Made by a program: the position numbers and the translations under genes. This document shows positions 1 through 12,285 of a stretch of DNA of 64,000 bases, one piece after another (positions within the stretch are counted from its first letter, which is position 1; each line of letters opens with the position of its first letter). Origin of the DNA: Azadirachta indica. Lineage: Eukaryota; Streptophyta; Magnoliopsida; Sapindales; Meliaceae. The stretch covers positions 5,663,182 to 5,727,181 of the forward strand of contig CM040445.1 in the NCBI GenBank assembly GCA_022749755.1, written 5' to 3'. The notes under the pieces were generated by a model. That model did not search any database, was not told the origin of the DNA, and saw nothing but the letters and a program-made list of their open reading frames with translations.

Positions 1-191
1 TTAGGTTCAAAGAGGTAAGAATGGACAATAACTAACTAATTATAAGGGGATTGCCTGATTTTCATATTTGTTTTGTGCTGTTATGTCAAAGAGATTTCAT
101 TTTCATTTTGGTTCAAGTTAGACCAAATAAGTTTTCATTCTCTTGCAATATGAAGAGGTGTGACAACTCATTGTGTCACTTTTATCTGCAG

Positions 192-2243
192 GTGCTGTTG
201 ACTCCAACTCATTTAGCTATTGTCATGGAATATGCTGCTGGTGGAGAACTCTTTGCAAGAATATGCAGTGCTGGTCGATTTAGTGAAGATGAGGTTGTTA
301 TATGGAGCTTGCTTCTCCGATCTAAAATCTTGGGCCATTTTCCTGCAATTTAATATGCGGGACAGTGATCTGAATTATTGTTCTTATTGTTTCTCGATTT
401 CACTACAGGCAAGGTTTTTCTTCCAGCAGCTAATATCTGGAGTCAGCTACTGTCATTCCATGGTATGTCATCTGTGTTTTATTTCACATCTATTGTGATG
501 ATATTTAGTTGATCACCCATTACTTTTACTGCAGGAAATTTGTCACAGGGACCTGAAGTTGGAAAACACGCTATTGGATGGAAGTCCACAGCCTCGTCTC
601 AAGATATGTGACTTTGGTTACTCAAAGGTAATGTTCCTAGCTGAAATGCAGCTTTTGTTAACTAGATAAGTAGCGCCTAACTTTGATGCTTTCTTACTTT
701 CTTCTTCCTTTTGTCTTTCTTAACCTTTCTTTTTTGGCAAATATGCCAAGAATAAGGTAGTATGACTTTTAGATTCATATGTTAATTCTTAGATTTTAAC
801 TTCCATATTTCTCTTTATTTGCATATTGCAGTCAGGATTATTGCACTCGCAACCAAAATCAACTGTTGGAACTCCGGCATACATTGCCCCAGAGGTCCTG
901 TCAAGAAAGGAATATGATGGCAAGGTAATCAGTTTCCTGTATTGCAATTGAATACAGAAAGAAAGTCATCGTGTTTTGTTGTTCTACAAATCTGTACAAT
1001 ATTCATTGCTGTTATTGGAAAATCACAAGAAAGTACATGTTGATTACATTAGTTGACACCTTTTTGAAAGAGCATCTTCTATGTGTTTGAATGCAAACGC
1101 CTTCCATGTACTTGATAAGTCTCTTAAACTAAATTATTTCATTACATAGCACATTTTTGCATGGGGGCTGTAATAATATCATGTACAAAAGAAAGTATTT
1201 TCTTGCTGAAGAACCAGGCTCTTTGTTTGCAATATATGCATACCTGTACATGTATGTCTGTTTGTGCTATGTTGACTTTAGTAATGGTTATAAAGTAATT
1301 TCAGCTTCCAGGTATGTTTTGTGTATCCCTGGATCGTGTTATTAAGTTTATGCTATATTAACTTCAAAATTGACATTAACTTTTGGTGACCTGCTTAATC
1401 TAGTACTCTCTATTGCATTGCAACCCATTTGCGTGCAATTTCTTAAAATTCCGTCGCATTCAGACGTTAACAGTAAAGCATATATATCGCTCAGTAATAA
1501 TGACAGTAATGAGTTTTTTTTACCATTTTCTCGTTAATATGACAGATTTCAGATGTTTGGTCATGTGGTGTGACACTGTATGTGATGTTGGTGGGTGCAT
1601 ATCCCTTTGAGGATCCTGAAGATCCTAGAAACTTCCGTAAGACAATTGAGGTTCGCAATAGTTCTATAATTTGAAGTCTTCTGTCTTTTCCCAACATATT
1701 TTAGAAAATGAAGCTTAATCTTTTGCTTATTGATACAGAGAATAAGGAATGTTCAGTACTCCATACCGGACTATGTACGCATCTCTGCAGATTGTAGGCA
1801 TCTGCTTTCTCGGATTTTTGTTGCCGATCCCTCAAAGGTAAAGCATTGTTTCAGCTTTTCAACAAGGATTCTATGACATAATAAAAACAAAAAGAAAAGA
1901 AAAGAAAAAAGGAAAACAAGCAGTTTGTCAAGTAATTATGTGTACTAATCGTTTGTTATCCTCCTAAAAGAGGATTAAGATTCCAGAGATCAAGCAGCAG
2001 CCTTGGTTCCTGAAGAATTTGCCAAAAGAGTTGATCGAAATTGAGAAAACAAACTATAAGAAAGCAGAACGTGACCAGCCAACACAAAGTGTTGAAGAAG
2101 TAATGCGTATCATACAAGAGGCAAAGACGCCGGGTGCAGTAGCCAAAGTTGAAGGGCAAGGGACTGCCGGTGCATCTGATGCTGATGACATAGAGGGCGA
2201 CATAGAATCTGAGGTTGATGTCAGCGGCGATTATGTGCCATGA
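192..2243 (+). CDS. SnRK2-type Ser/Thr protein kinase, 5' end outside the window
   Basis: Seven exons read in one frame: 192-293, 409-462, 535-627, 832-924, 1546-1650, 1739-1837 and 1971-2243, all with GT-AG introns, giving the last 272 residues. Bases 1-191 are intron. Visible kinase signatures are the catalytic loop [15 protein letters not shown], the activation loop [17 protein letters not shown] and [19 protein letters not shown]. The loop Ser in KSTVG is the site phosphorylated in the SnRK2 family. The C-terminus has the family's SVEEVMRII helix and a short acidic tail ending SGDYVP. SnRK2 kinases act in osmotic-stress and abscisic-acid signalling. The tail suggests subclass II, but I cannot settle the subclass. 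The N-lobe with the ATP-binding lysine is missing only because the window starts here. Confidence 0.95.
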
Positions 2244-3459
2244 TGTGTGAAGTATAACATTAGAAAGTCAAATGGACAAAAACTGTTTTTCTTCAAAAGC
2301 TTATAGTAGTGTTTCCAGGCATTTGAATGTTAATAAGCACTTGTAAGGTACTGTTGGCAATATTGTATAGTCAGATTGTATTGGATAGTGTTGCCTTTGA
2401 TTAGAACTGAACACTGAACAAAATGTGGTCGTGCTGCCTCATATGCTGAGGCTTACTTTACCATAAATCGGCAGTTACTGTTTTCAGTGGTCTAGCGTCT
2501 GCTATGCTCTAGTTATTTTCATATTACTACAACTAAATTTTCTAACACAAGCGATAGACACTCACCTAAACAAAGCCGAAATTATTTTTAGCCTAATACA
2601 TAAAACCATTTTTTTTCCTTGACTTTTCATTTAAAACATTTTTTCAAATGGTAATAGATTAATTAGTAATTAATACCTAATTAATCTACTTACATCTCTA
2701 ACCATATACGATCTATTATCTTTAAATTTCTATCCAAACAAAACCTACCATTTTTGCTTTTTTAAACACTAGGTATTTTTTTGAACTCTCTTTATTAACT
2801 ACACTCATCAAGATTTAAAGTTTAATTAAATCACTTAAAATAACTCTTTCTACACTCATCAAGATTTCAAAAGTTAATTAAATCACTTAAAATAACTCTT
2901 TTTTAAAAGTTTTAAATCAAAAGGTTATATCATCAATTCACAACTCAAATTTGAGCATCTCTTTGGTAGATTTAAACTAACTCTTTCTTAATCTTGATGA
3001 GTTTCTTTCTTCTACGATTTTAAGTAAACCGCATCGAAAAGTTTAAAAAAATTTTATTGGGTGTTAATAATTAATTAAGTTATAATAAACAACCAATTAA
3101 AACAAAATTGATACGACGAATACTCAAAATGTTGAAAATGCAGAGACATGAAGCTAGGTGGAGAGAAAATAACATGGAGCAACAAGTTAAGATTATATAT
3201 TGAGAGTCAATGTCGTCCAAGAATATCTATCTATATATATCAAACGCGTTACGATTAATCCTAACCAGATCGATGTTTCACTAATTCGTTGCTTCTACAG
3301 TATCACAGTCAGCCAAGCTGATGTTGCTTCCTTTGGCATTTTGCAAAGGCTAGCTTAGCCGCCTACAATACTCTCTCATATACATATATATATATATATA
3401 TATATATGTATATTAAGGGTGGTGGGTTTGTTTTTGTAGAAAAGGTCGATCCGATCAGC
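2244..3459. other. intergenic region between the kinase and the first lipid-transfer-like gene
   Basis: The first 200 bases or so are probably the kinase 3' UTR. The rest is AT-rich and shows no coding potential. It holds a short tandem repeat (listed separately) and a TATATATAT stretch around 3230 that could serve the downstream gene. A TA-dinucleotide run lies at about 3383-3408. Confidence 0.6.
2799..2902. repeat. 51-bp tandem repeat, two copies, plus an inverted partial copy
   Basis: A unit beginning CTACACTCATCAAGATTT is repeated at 2799 and 2850 with a few differences. Near 2973-3005 the same sequence appears inverted (CTCTTTCTTAATCTTGATGAG). No coding potential is seen. Confidence 0.75.
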
Positions 3460-3939
3460 ATGGGTTCATGGAAGTGTAGAAGCTCTGATAAGTGGAGCTT
3501 CGTTATACTGGTCGTGTTTAGTTTAATGATGATAATGGTGAGTGGTGCGGGGTGAGACCTAGCCAGTGCATGCAGGAGAGACGGCTGGGTGTGAATGCTT
3601 GCATGCAACTGGTATTGGGCCAGCCTCCCTCTGCTACTTGTTGTGCTCGTTTTAGGGCTAACCACCTTGAGTGCCTTTGTCCTGCCATTACCCCTAAGTT
3701 GGCTTCTCTTTTCGATGTCAATAGAGCCATTTTGCTTTTCAAAACTTGCGGCAAAAGGGTCCCCCGCCACTTCAAGTGCGGCAGTAAGATTTCATGATCC
3801 CCACCTTCACTTAATTTTTTCTTTCTTTCTTCCTTTCTATGTTAGATGTTAAAACTGAAAGTATAGCGTATCTAATGAGATTTTATTATATATGCTTGAT
3901 TGTTTTCTTGCTTGCATTGCAGGTCTACATTTTCCTTGA
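3460..3939 (+). pseudogene. lipid-transfer-like protein (AAI family), copy 1, frameshifted
   Basis: The ATG at 3460 opens a signal-peptide-like stretch (MGSWKCRSSDKWSFVILVVF...) that stops at a TGA at 3553. The mature eight-cysteine domain continues in a different frame from about 3552 (RPSQCMQERRLGVNAC... CGKRVPRHFKCG). Exon 1 ends at 3783 and exon 2 is 3923-3939, which adds LHFP and a stop, as in copy 2. Exon lengths sum to 341, one short of a multiple of three, so one base is missing compared with the intact paralogue at 4896. The domain itself is undamaged. This is either a young pseudogene, an allelic variant or an assembly error. Confidence 0.7.
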
Positions 3940-4605
3940 AAGCTGGATGTGAAAGAATGCCTGAGATCATATGCATATAGACCCAGAATATAGTGTATTA
4001 ATTTCAATAAGCAGTATGTATCCTTGGCATTTCTACTACTTTCTATTTGATTTCAAAGGGTAAACTGATCGATGTTTGCGATCAATTTATTGGTTGCAGA
4101 TTAATTTTGTTTACCAATACATAATATAAAACGTCCGGCGCCGGATTGAAGAATTCTGGTTTGATTGACCTTATACAACTACCACATTTTTAATCCTCAA
4201 ATAATACCTTTAAATTCTCATCTATACTATAATAATATGAGCCCCTGTGACTGCGTCACATTAATTAATTATTTACTCTTCAATATGGAAAGATTCATTG
4301 GCTGACAAGCAGACGGGCCGGACTAAATGATTTTTAAGCCCATTACAAGTTTCCCAATCCAACAGAAATAATTTATGCCCATCAACTTAGTGCTAGACTG
4401 TGGGCGAAACTTAGCAATTTTTTCTTGTTTAAGATTTCTCCGAAATAACCGTTCAAATTAATTTAATATTTCATTCTAAAAATAATTAACTTATATTAAT
4501 ATCATTAATTTTGAACTATTAAAACGAAATAATTAAGATACAAATATTCATGTGTTAAAGGCACACACTAAACTACTAATAATTTAATAATTTACAAATC
4601 ATGAA

Positions 4606-4606
4606 A

Positions 4607-4637
<31 letters not shown>

Positions 4638-4650
4638 TTAATAATAATAT
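4606..4650. repeat. AAT trinucleotide microsatellite
   Basis: An uninterrupted run of about 12 AAT units followed by a few imperfect ones, in the flank between lipid-transfer-like copies 1 and 2. Confidence 0.9.
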
Positions 4651-4685
4651 CACTCATTAGTTGTTATAATACGGAGCTTGCTTCA

Positions 4686-4713
4686 TTGACTTTGAAATTT
4701 TGGGTCAGTCAAA
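4686..4713. promoter_or_regulatory. pair of inverted W-box cores upstream of lipid-transfer-like copy 2
   Basis: TTGACT at 4686 on the + strand and its inverse AGTCAA at 4707-4712 sit about 190 bases before the ATG at 4896. TTGAC is the core bound by WRKY factors. The pairing is visible in the sequence; a regulatory role is inferred. Confidence 0.35.
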
Positions 4714-4895
4714 GTCTTCCGCTTTTGCGTTCCGAAAAGCTCTGCCGCCTACCTTGACAAATTAACAAGACTTTCTTCATCTATCTCCTTCAATAATTAA
4801 TAATAAATTCAGTCACAATTAATTGTGACATTGCCATCCCATCTCTTCTTAAATTACATTTAATTAATATACTGCTTTTAGAAGAGAAGCTATAT

Positions 4896-5379
4896 ATGCG
4901 GCCGGTAATGGCTTCGTTGAAGAGAAGTTCACCGTCCACCTCGATTGTCTTGCTATGTATTGTTATTGTGATGACGATGGTGATCAGCAAAGTGAAAATG
5001 GTGGGGGGTGAGGGGTTGAGTCCGAGTCAGTGCATGGAGGAGAGGCGGCTTGGGGTGAATGCGTGCAAGCTAATCATATTTGGGCAGCCTCCGTCGCCTG
5101 CTTGTTGTGCTCGTCTTAGGGCTAATCACTATGAGTGCATATGTCCATCGATTACGCCTAAGTTGGCTTCTCTTATTAGTGTCAATCAAACCATTGCGCT
5201 ACTCAAAACCTGTGGAAAAAGGGTACCTCGACACTTTAAGTGTGGCAGTAAGATAGATCTCTTTGATACTCACTCTTTGTTATTTTTTAATGTTTTAATT
5301 TTCTCTCTTTATGTGATTAACACAATTCGTTCATGGATGGTTGATTGGTTAATTTCACGCAGGTTTACATTTTCCATGA
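4896..5379 (+). CDS. small secreted lipid-transfer-like protein (AAI/DIR1-type), copy 2
   Basis: Two exons, 4896-5247 and 5363-5379, encode 122 residues. A hydrophobic signal segment (around SIVLLCIVIVMTMVISK) precedes an eight-cysteine domain with spacing C-x10-C-x12-CC-x9-CxC-x22-C-x9-C. This is the AAI (2S albumin/lipid-transfer) pattern and closest to DIR1-like non-specific lipid-transfer proteins. These are apoplastic proteins with four disulphides enclosing a lipid pocket. The intron splits the codon after the last cysteine, so exon 2 supplies only LHFP and the stop. Without splicing the frame would run on to 5390. Copies 1 and 2 also share 3' flanking sequence (GAAGAATTCYGGTTTGA at about 4147 and 5607), so the duplication included flanks. 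The lipid ligand is unknown. Confidence 0.9.
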
Positions 5380-6109
5380 AGAGAGATTGATTGCACTTCT
5401 CGGGCGTATTATATATAAAAACAGAAGAAAGCTACCTCCGAGTATACACTCGAGTATTTCAATAAGCTGTATGAATTAGCATTTTCCACCGATTTTTCAA
5501 CAGGTTTGTGGAGATTTATAGCAAGTTAATGTCTAGCAGATAATTAATTTACTTAATTTCCAGGTATCTTGAATATAAATCTCATAAAAAGGCCGGCCGG
5601 TCGGACAGAAGAATTCCGGTTTGAATGATCTCCCCGTTTTTAATTAATCGCTAAATAATAAGAATTATATGATATAGACTTGCATGCCCTTTAACTAGGA
5701 AAACGCGAGAAATTACTTTGTATTAATTTAATACTACCATGGATATATATATATATATATATATATAAAAGGATGTTCTGTTTGTTTGCTTTTAAATTTT
5801 ACTTATTTATTGATAAAAGAATCGTTTTTTTTTTTTATATGTAATTTTGATTAGGAATGACAAAATCTTCTAGTAGATTTGGACTCTATATGAATCGTGG
5901 GAATAGTCTAATGGGTAAATTTTAGGATATATTAAAGTGAATAAAGAATTGAGATCTCTCATAATTTCATTTGTTTTAACTTTTTATAAACGAAAAGAAA
6001 AAAAAAAAAAAATCAGCCATTCAATATGCTAGCAAACACATGTCACAATTAAGATCAATTGTAAAAAAAATTAATTGTCAAATTGCTGGGGAATGAGATG
6101 AGGATGGCC
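5380..6109. other. intergenic, AT-rich
   Basis: Shared 3' flank of the lipid-transfer-like duplication at about 5590-5630, a TA-dinucleotide run at about 5744-5767 and poly-A tracts near 6000. No coding potential is seen. Confidence 0.6.
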
Positions 6110-6399
6110 TCAACGTATAGCTAGCGAAACATGATGTAAATCCATTTCTAAAAGCTTGCCATAGTTTTCCAAGTGAACCACCTGCAAGATGCACACCAAG
6201 TGGAACAGATCACTGCCTGATAGATAGATACTAGAATCTCTCGAATCCAAAATAAAATTTATTATTAATTTGAAAGGAACAAAATTTTGCAATATTTAGT
6301 TAAAAAAATCTCAAAAATACTGAGAAACAAAAAGCTTACCTGGGTATTACGACTCACATCGATCTTCTGTATATATACTCTTTCACGAAACTGAGCCAT
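6110..6399 (-). CDS. possible small two-exon reading frame, 43 codons, unknown function
   Basis: On the minus strand an ATG at 6399 opens 20 codons (MAQFRERVYIQKIDVSRNTQ) ending at a good donor (CAG/gtaagc at 6340). A TTGCAG acceptor at 6182 joins in frame to 23 codons (starting VVHLENYGKLLEMDLHH) and a TGA at 6110-6112. The junction codon is intact. I do not recognise the peptide, and it has no signal sequence. The upstream 300 bases on the same strand are pyrimidine-rich, like a plant 5' UTR. The ATG is not the first in any such transcript. It may be a small protein gene, an exon pair of a non-coding RNA, or chance. Confidence 0.3.
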
Positions 6400-7148
6400 G
6401 TGACCATATGGTAGCGATCCACGAAGAGAAATTTACGCACCCCATATTTGCGTAGATTGTGAGAAATACATAGAAGAGAAATATCTGGCACCAACAAGAG
6501 ACTGAGAGACGAGGATTTCAAGCTCAAACACTTTTAATATCGTTCTTTTCACTGTTGTTGTAGCAGTAAGAGAACTTGATTATAAAGACAGGAAGAGCAA
6601 CACCCAGAACAGCAAAAGAACGACGAGAGACTAAAGCTCAAGATAGAGTACTGTCAAAAGCCAAAGAGTCTGATCAGAAAGGTTTCTAAACATTGGGGAG
6701 ATTCGGAGATTATGATAGCCACAGGACAGGACTTGTAGGAAATTCACTGTTAAACCATCTCTTTCCTATTATTTCGTGGCTGCTGAAAGAATCATTCCAG
6801 TTCTACTGCTGGTAATGGGATGATGGGACAACATCACATCACACATCATCACTCATCAATTGGCTTTGACATTAATGACTAAAACTTTGAATTAATTCCA
6901 CAATCTCCTTCCTGCAGGGAATTTCTCTCCTGTAATTGAATTTATGAGAAACAAGAAAATCATTACACAAATTATGTAAGCTGCTGAGACTCTTTTTGCA
7001 TCCGAATCCTATTTATTATTCCATATTGCATATTCAGAGAACATAATAATGTAGCAATTAACTAAACTACGAAGCTGAAAATGACATGATCTAATGATTC
7101 AACAACACAATGTGTTAGCTACAACAAAATCAACAACATGCTCTGTTT

Positions 7149-7185
<37 letters not shown>

Positions 7186-7241
7186 CATTATTAGCATAAG
7201 CGAAGACAACATCTTGTTTCCTGTGTTGAGTAGATGATGGA
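6400..7241. other. non-coding flank downstream of the 4CL-like pseudogene
   Basis: Possible leader of the small minus-strand frame (6400-6700), otherwise no feature. A TA-dinucleotide run lies at about 7153-7182. Confidence 0.5.
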
Positions 7242-10200
7242 TCATAATTTGGAAAAACTGTTGGAGACGGCATGACCGAGTAGTTCCCTCCTCAAGAGTT
7301 TCCCGGCAGCAGATTTTGGAATTGAATTGACAAAAGCAACGCGTCTTATCTTCTTTTGTGGAGCACCTGAAACAAGAAATGTATGCAAACATCATATGCC
7401 ACGATGCTAGCTACGACATAAAACAGATCAACTATTACATTTCGGTCTTTGTGCGCAACATGAGGCCGCAATTAATATTAAAAGATATTTTAACCATGAT
7501 TAGTGATATCCGAATATTAGTAGTATGTAAGCCTTTAAAAAGTAGGTTTCTTGCAATTTTGGTAATCAAAAGTCAGAAGCATGCCTGTTTTGCAGTAAAA
7601 TCCACTATTTGAGCCTCAGTTATATTGCTTCCAGGTTTTCTCACCAGAAAGGCCATGGGAATTTGCCCTGCTGCTTCATCAGGGTATCTGCTTGCAAAGA
7701 AAACAGATAAATCAGAGATGAGCTAGAACTTTTGAATCATTAATTATCACCTGATAAAACTAGCACGCATACTTCGAAAATACGAAAAGATCAACATTGT
7801 ACCATTAACCCCTCAACTCCCAGTTGAGCCAAGACAAAGGAATATAACGGTTGCACTTGTGACAATTCCACTTTCACATTTCTACTTTCTGATCACTCAT
7901 TTTCTTCGAGAAATTACGTAAGAAGGAAAGAAAAATCCAGTTCTAGTATGCTTGAAAGATGAGTTGTAACATTTAGTCAGAAATCTAACAAATTTAGATG
8001 TTGGAATTTACTTGTAACTTAACTTTAGGACAAATACATCGCCCACACGTATGTTCAATTTTTTCTTTCTTGGAAGACGCCTATGTTCAATGTTGTTCTG
8101 TCTAAAGAAAGATATAATGAAATTTTCTTTCAGAAATGATGTTCGGAAGTATTCAACAACAGAGGCTTTGTATATATATATATATGTGCGTGAATTAGCA
8201 AGGAATAGAGTTGGTAGTTTTCAGCAATTGTTATCATGCCACACGCTGGGAATGTTAAACAAAGAAAAGTAAATGAAGATATGTTCAACGAAGAAAAGAA
8301 ATGGCATCGAATGCATACGGAATCACAGCGGCATCAACAATTTCAGGATTGGATTGAAGTAAATGTTCCAACTTGGCTGGGGGAACCTGCATGAATATCC
8401 CAGATAAAACAAGTTTAGATATTCTTCAACTACAGCCATATGTTTATGATGATTGATGAACACAACAGTGTGTAACGATTCAATTTATTAAATCACCGGA
8501 TAATTCTTGTATTTTATCAATTCCTTTAACCTATAAACAATGAAAAGGAAACCCTCAGAGTCGAAATAACGAAGATCCCCGGTCTTCAACCTGCCCTCTG
8601 AATCCAATGTTTCCTGCAGTAAACCATCAATATTGATCAGCACTGATTATCAAACAAAAAGTTACTTGGCTTTCTAAAGGTCAAATTAATTAAGGAGTCA
8701 GGTGAAAGTATTATTGATCAAACATAAAAATTAATTATTTAACGGTCTCCTTAATTTCAAACTGCAGTACGTACCTTTTACATGTGCCAACAAGTTTTAT
8801 TTTTAAGCCATATTAATGTTACAGGAATGTTCTTAATTGTTGCCTTTCATGATTGATGGCCCTCGCAACAGAAGGTCCCCTTAATGCTTCTCCAGTAAGA
8901 GGATCAACAATCTTGGCTTCCATTAATTCAATTAGACGACCAACAGAACCAAGCTTTTCTGCATCCCTTGTCTCCGCAGCCAATCCACTCTTAGTCAAAC
9001 CGTATCCCTAATTAAGTGAAAGAAGAAATTAAAACCTCAGCGCTAGCTAGCTCTACCACCAACTGGGATTCCAAATGTCCTTAAACAAGTTTAAATACTG
9101 TAATAGCTCTCCTATTTGAAGTACAACTTGAAAAAGCATAAAAGACAAAAATTAAGTAATGCCCCCGGAGAGAATTTACGCATATTTTTCATTCTACTTT
9201 TAGCTAGATTCCTAAATCATAGGAAGTACACGTAATCTAGACAGATACCTTTAATATTTGGAATAATAAACAGATATTTATAATATTTAAAAAAAATATT
9301 TTTTAAAATTTTATTAAATAGATAAATATCCTATAAATTATTATGCCATCTTTAAAAAAATAGCTATTTTATTTTTATATATTTAAAAAATATATTAATT
9401 GATTATTTTAAATTAATTATTAATACATAATAACTGGTATATATTCATGATTTATTTTTGATAATTATGTACTTAAATATTTTTGATAACTAGTTTCTAA
9501 ATTCTTATTAATATTTTAAATAATTTTATTATCATTATATTAATAATATTCAATATTTTTCAAAAATATTTGATTGTAAATTATATAAATTATTCAAATA
9601 ATTTTATTTATAAATTAATAGAGTTTTGTAGAAATTATATAAATATTCTAAAAATTGTAAATAATATAATTCATGCAATTCAAATATTATTTGCATTTTA
9701 TTTTAATTGATTGTGTTATAAATTAAGAATATTTGGTTATAAATTAGATTAATTAATTAAGTTATTTAAATTTTAAATTAATATATTTATGTATAAATTA
9801 TATAATTATTCTCAAAATTATAAATTATAAAAAAAATTAAAATAAATTCAAACTAATATTTGAATTTTATGAATATATTATTTATATTCAAATATTATGA
9901 ATATATTATTTATAATGTTTTTGATATATAAATTTTAAATATTCAATATGACATATTTATTTACCAAAAATATTCTCAAAATATAAATAATATAATTCAT
10001 ATCATCCAAATATTATTTGGAATTTAGTTTAGTTGATTGTTTTATAAATTAATATAATGATAATAAACATATTTAAAATATTAATAATAATTTATAGACT
10101 AATTATAAAAAAATATTTGAATACATAATTATAAAAAAATTATAAAGGTATATTAATTATTATGTATTAATAATTGAGTTAAAATAGTTAATTAATATAT

Positions 10201-12195
10201 TTTTTAAATATATAAAAGTAAATTAGTCACTTGTCATAACTGTATAGTAATTAAAGAGGTATCTATTTATTTTGTCAAATGTGACAAGATATTTAGTTTT
10301 TTTTAAATATTAAAGAGTATTTATATATTACCCCAAAGCTTGAAGAGGTATCTGTTAATTTTTTTTAGATAAAAAGGGTGAGTTGAGTTTATTTTGTATA
10401 AGGCCAATCGAAATCTAAATTTTCCTGAGTTTGAATTTATTTATATCTTTCATGGCCCTATCTCACAAAGAGTTAATTTAGACTCTTTCCCTATTGCGGG
10501 CAAGCATTTCTTTCATTATTATAGGTTTGCATTTTCGCTTTAAATTGAGTTTCAATTAAATTCATTCTTTTTTGTCCAAATACATATGAATTAAAACATT
10601 GTGTCCAATTGGTGAACTTAAATTTCTCGAGCTGATTGTATTAAAATTTATTATCTAACTACCAGCTAAAATTTCTGACACCATCTAAAATAAAATTAGA
10701 TTAAGATCACTTATTAAATATCAAAAATAAGGGTCATCAAATTTTTTAATTTTTTTAATATATTACATAAAAAAATAAACCAAATTCCAAACCTTTTGTA
10801 CTCACCTAAGAAAACCTAATACTTACCAAAATAAAGTAATTACTCTATTAAAGTTTTTTAATAAAATTCAACTAAAGCAATATGGTCAACATGTCTTTTT
10901 AATTTGTACTAAAAAATTCTATTATAGGTATGCAACAATTTTTTTTTTTATTAAATTTTGAGTTCGATACCTAGATTTATATTTAGTCTTAAAAATATTA
11001 TTATAATAATTATGATGAAATTGAATATATATATATATATACATATAAAAGTTTGCCTATCATGAATAAGACAATTATAAGGAGAGATCAATAAGATATA
11101 TCCATAAAAAGAACAATAACTTATCCGGAATAAATTAGAAAAGAAAAATAGAAATAATATTCTTTTACCTGAATAATTTTAGCGCCAGGAAATTTCTCCT
11201 TGAAATTCGCAGCAGCTCCAACACTGATTGGCGCTCCTCCGCAACGCAGCTAGCGGAGGGAGCTTAGATCGTACTTTTTAGTTAATTCTGTTTTTGTCAG
11301 CGCCACAATTATAGGCGGAGAAACCGGCAAGTATGTAATTTTATACTACTCTACGGTCTTCAACATTGTTCCAAAATCAAACTTCTCCATCAAAACCAAA
11401 GTCTGAGCCATGCAAACTCCCTTCATTAATCAAAAAAATCCGAACACATGAAACAGAGGCAGCATCAACAACTCAACTAGATTCGCCAATGACGTTTCAG
11501 TTCTGATACTTTCAATTATGCAATGATAGTGGATTGCAACTAATGCGATCAGGTTTTGCTGCGTCAACAACACGCCCTTCATTTTTCTGGTTGTTCCAGA
11601 AGAGTTGAAAACGGCTGCAGAGTCGGATTGATTTACGACAGGAGTAGGCTTCGTAAAACTAACGAACCCGTTTTGGTTTTGAATGGATAATGAGGAGAGG
11701 AACTCGGAAGGAGTCGACGAGGATAGTACGGAGATTGGTGGAAGTTTGCGCGACGTGTGCGACGTGGCGAAGGCGATGGTAGGTTTAGAGATTTGGATTT
11801 GGTAAGAGATTTCTGAGCTGGAACTGAGCGGATTGGCGGGAGAGATGATGACGTCGATGGAGAGGAGAGAGAAGTAGAGAACGGGAATCTGCAAAGAGGA
11901 AGGGCAGCGGGTGTAAGCCAGTCGTTTTTGGACAGAGAATAGTTTTTTTTGACGAAGGAAGTCTGCATGGGTGAGTCGTTGACCAGTGATGCCATTGATA
12001 AGAAATGCGGCGGCGGAAGTGTTAGTGGCGGGCGGCAATGGAGGAGTTAAGGAGAGAGAAAGTGAATTCTGTAACGCAGAGAGGCTGAGATGGCGGCCGA
12101 AGTGTATAGCTGTGTCTGAGGCTGTGGAATGTTTTGGTAAGTAAAGAGAAGCCGGCGTTTGGATCGATCAAACCGCCGGTGTCCGTTCCCGCCAT
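7242..12195 (-). pseudogene. 4-coumarate:CoA-ligase-like (acyl-activating enzyme) pseudogene
   Basis: The minus-strand ATG at 12195 (MAGTDTGGLIDPNAGFS) begins a 4CL-like enzyme of the peroxisomal acyl-CoA ligase group. Exon 1 (11169-12195) carries frameshifts near 12030 and 11950-11900. It also has in-frame stops: TGA just after VFGFF (about 11429), TAG at 11346-11348 and TAG at 11250-11252. The AMP-binding P-loop reads SSGTTRKMKG, with Arg for a conserved Gly. Later exons are recognisable near 9007-8843 (GYGLTKSG..., then degenerate), 8614-8540 ([13 protein letters not shown], with VYRLKE for VDRLKE), 8388-8310 (QVPPAKLEHLL), 7690-7585 and 7370-7242. The last reads [14 protein letters not shown] and ends in SKL, a peroxisomal targeting signal. 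Related intact enzymes activate fatty, OPC or hydroxycinnamic acids. This copy cannot make a full enzyme. Confidence 0.92.
9241..10355. mobile_element. 1.1-kb AT-rich element with long terminal inverted repeats (foldback/MITE-like)
   Basis: It lies in intron 1 of the 4CL-like pseudogene. The ends are inverted copies: ACAGATACCT at 9241 and AGGTATCTGT at 10346-10355. The inverted similarity continues for roughly 300 bases per arm. For example TATTAATACATAATAA near 9418 is matched by TTATTATGTATTAATA near 10158, and TTATTATCATTATATTAAT near 9527 by its complement near 10055. The interior has degenerate direct repeats and no reading frame. No convincing target-site duplication is visible. The superfamily cannot be named from this. 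Confidence 0.7.
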
Positions 12196-12241
12196 TAGAT
12201 TAGAATAAAAATGAAGATTCAAATGAAGCAGTTTGAGATAC

Positions 12242-12285
<44 letters not shown>
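12242..12285. repeat. compound TA/GA microsatellite
   Basis: About ten TA units run directly into about eleven GA units, just 5' of the 4CL-like pseudogene start. Confidence 0.9.
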
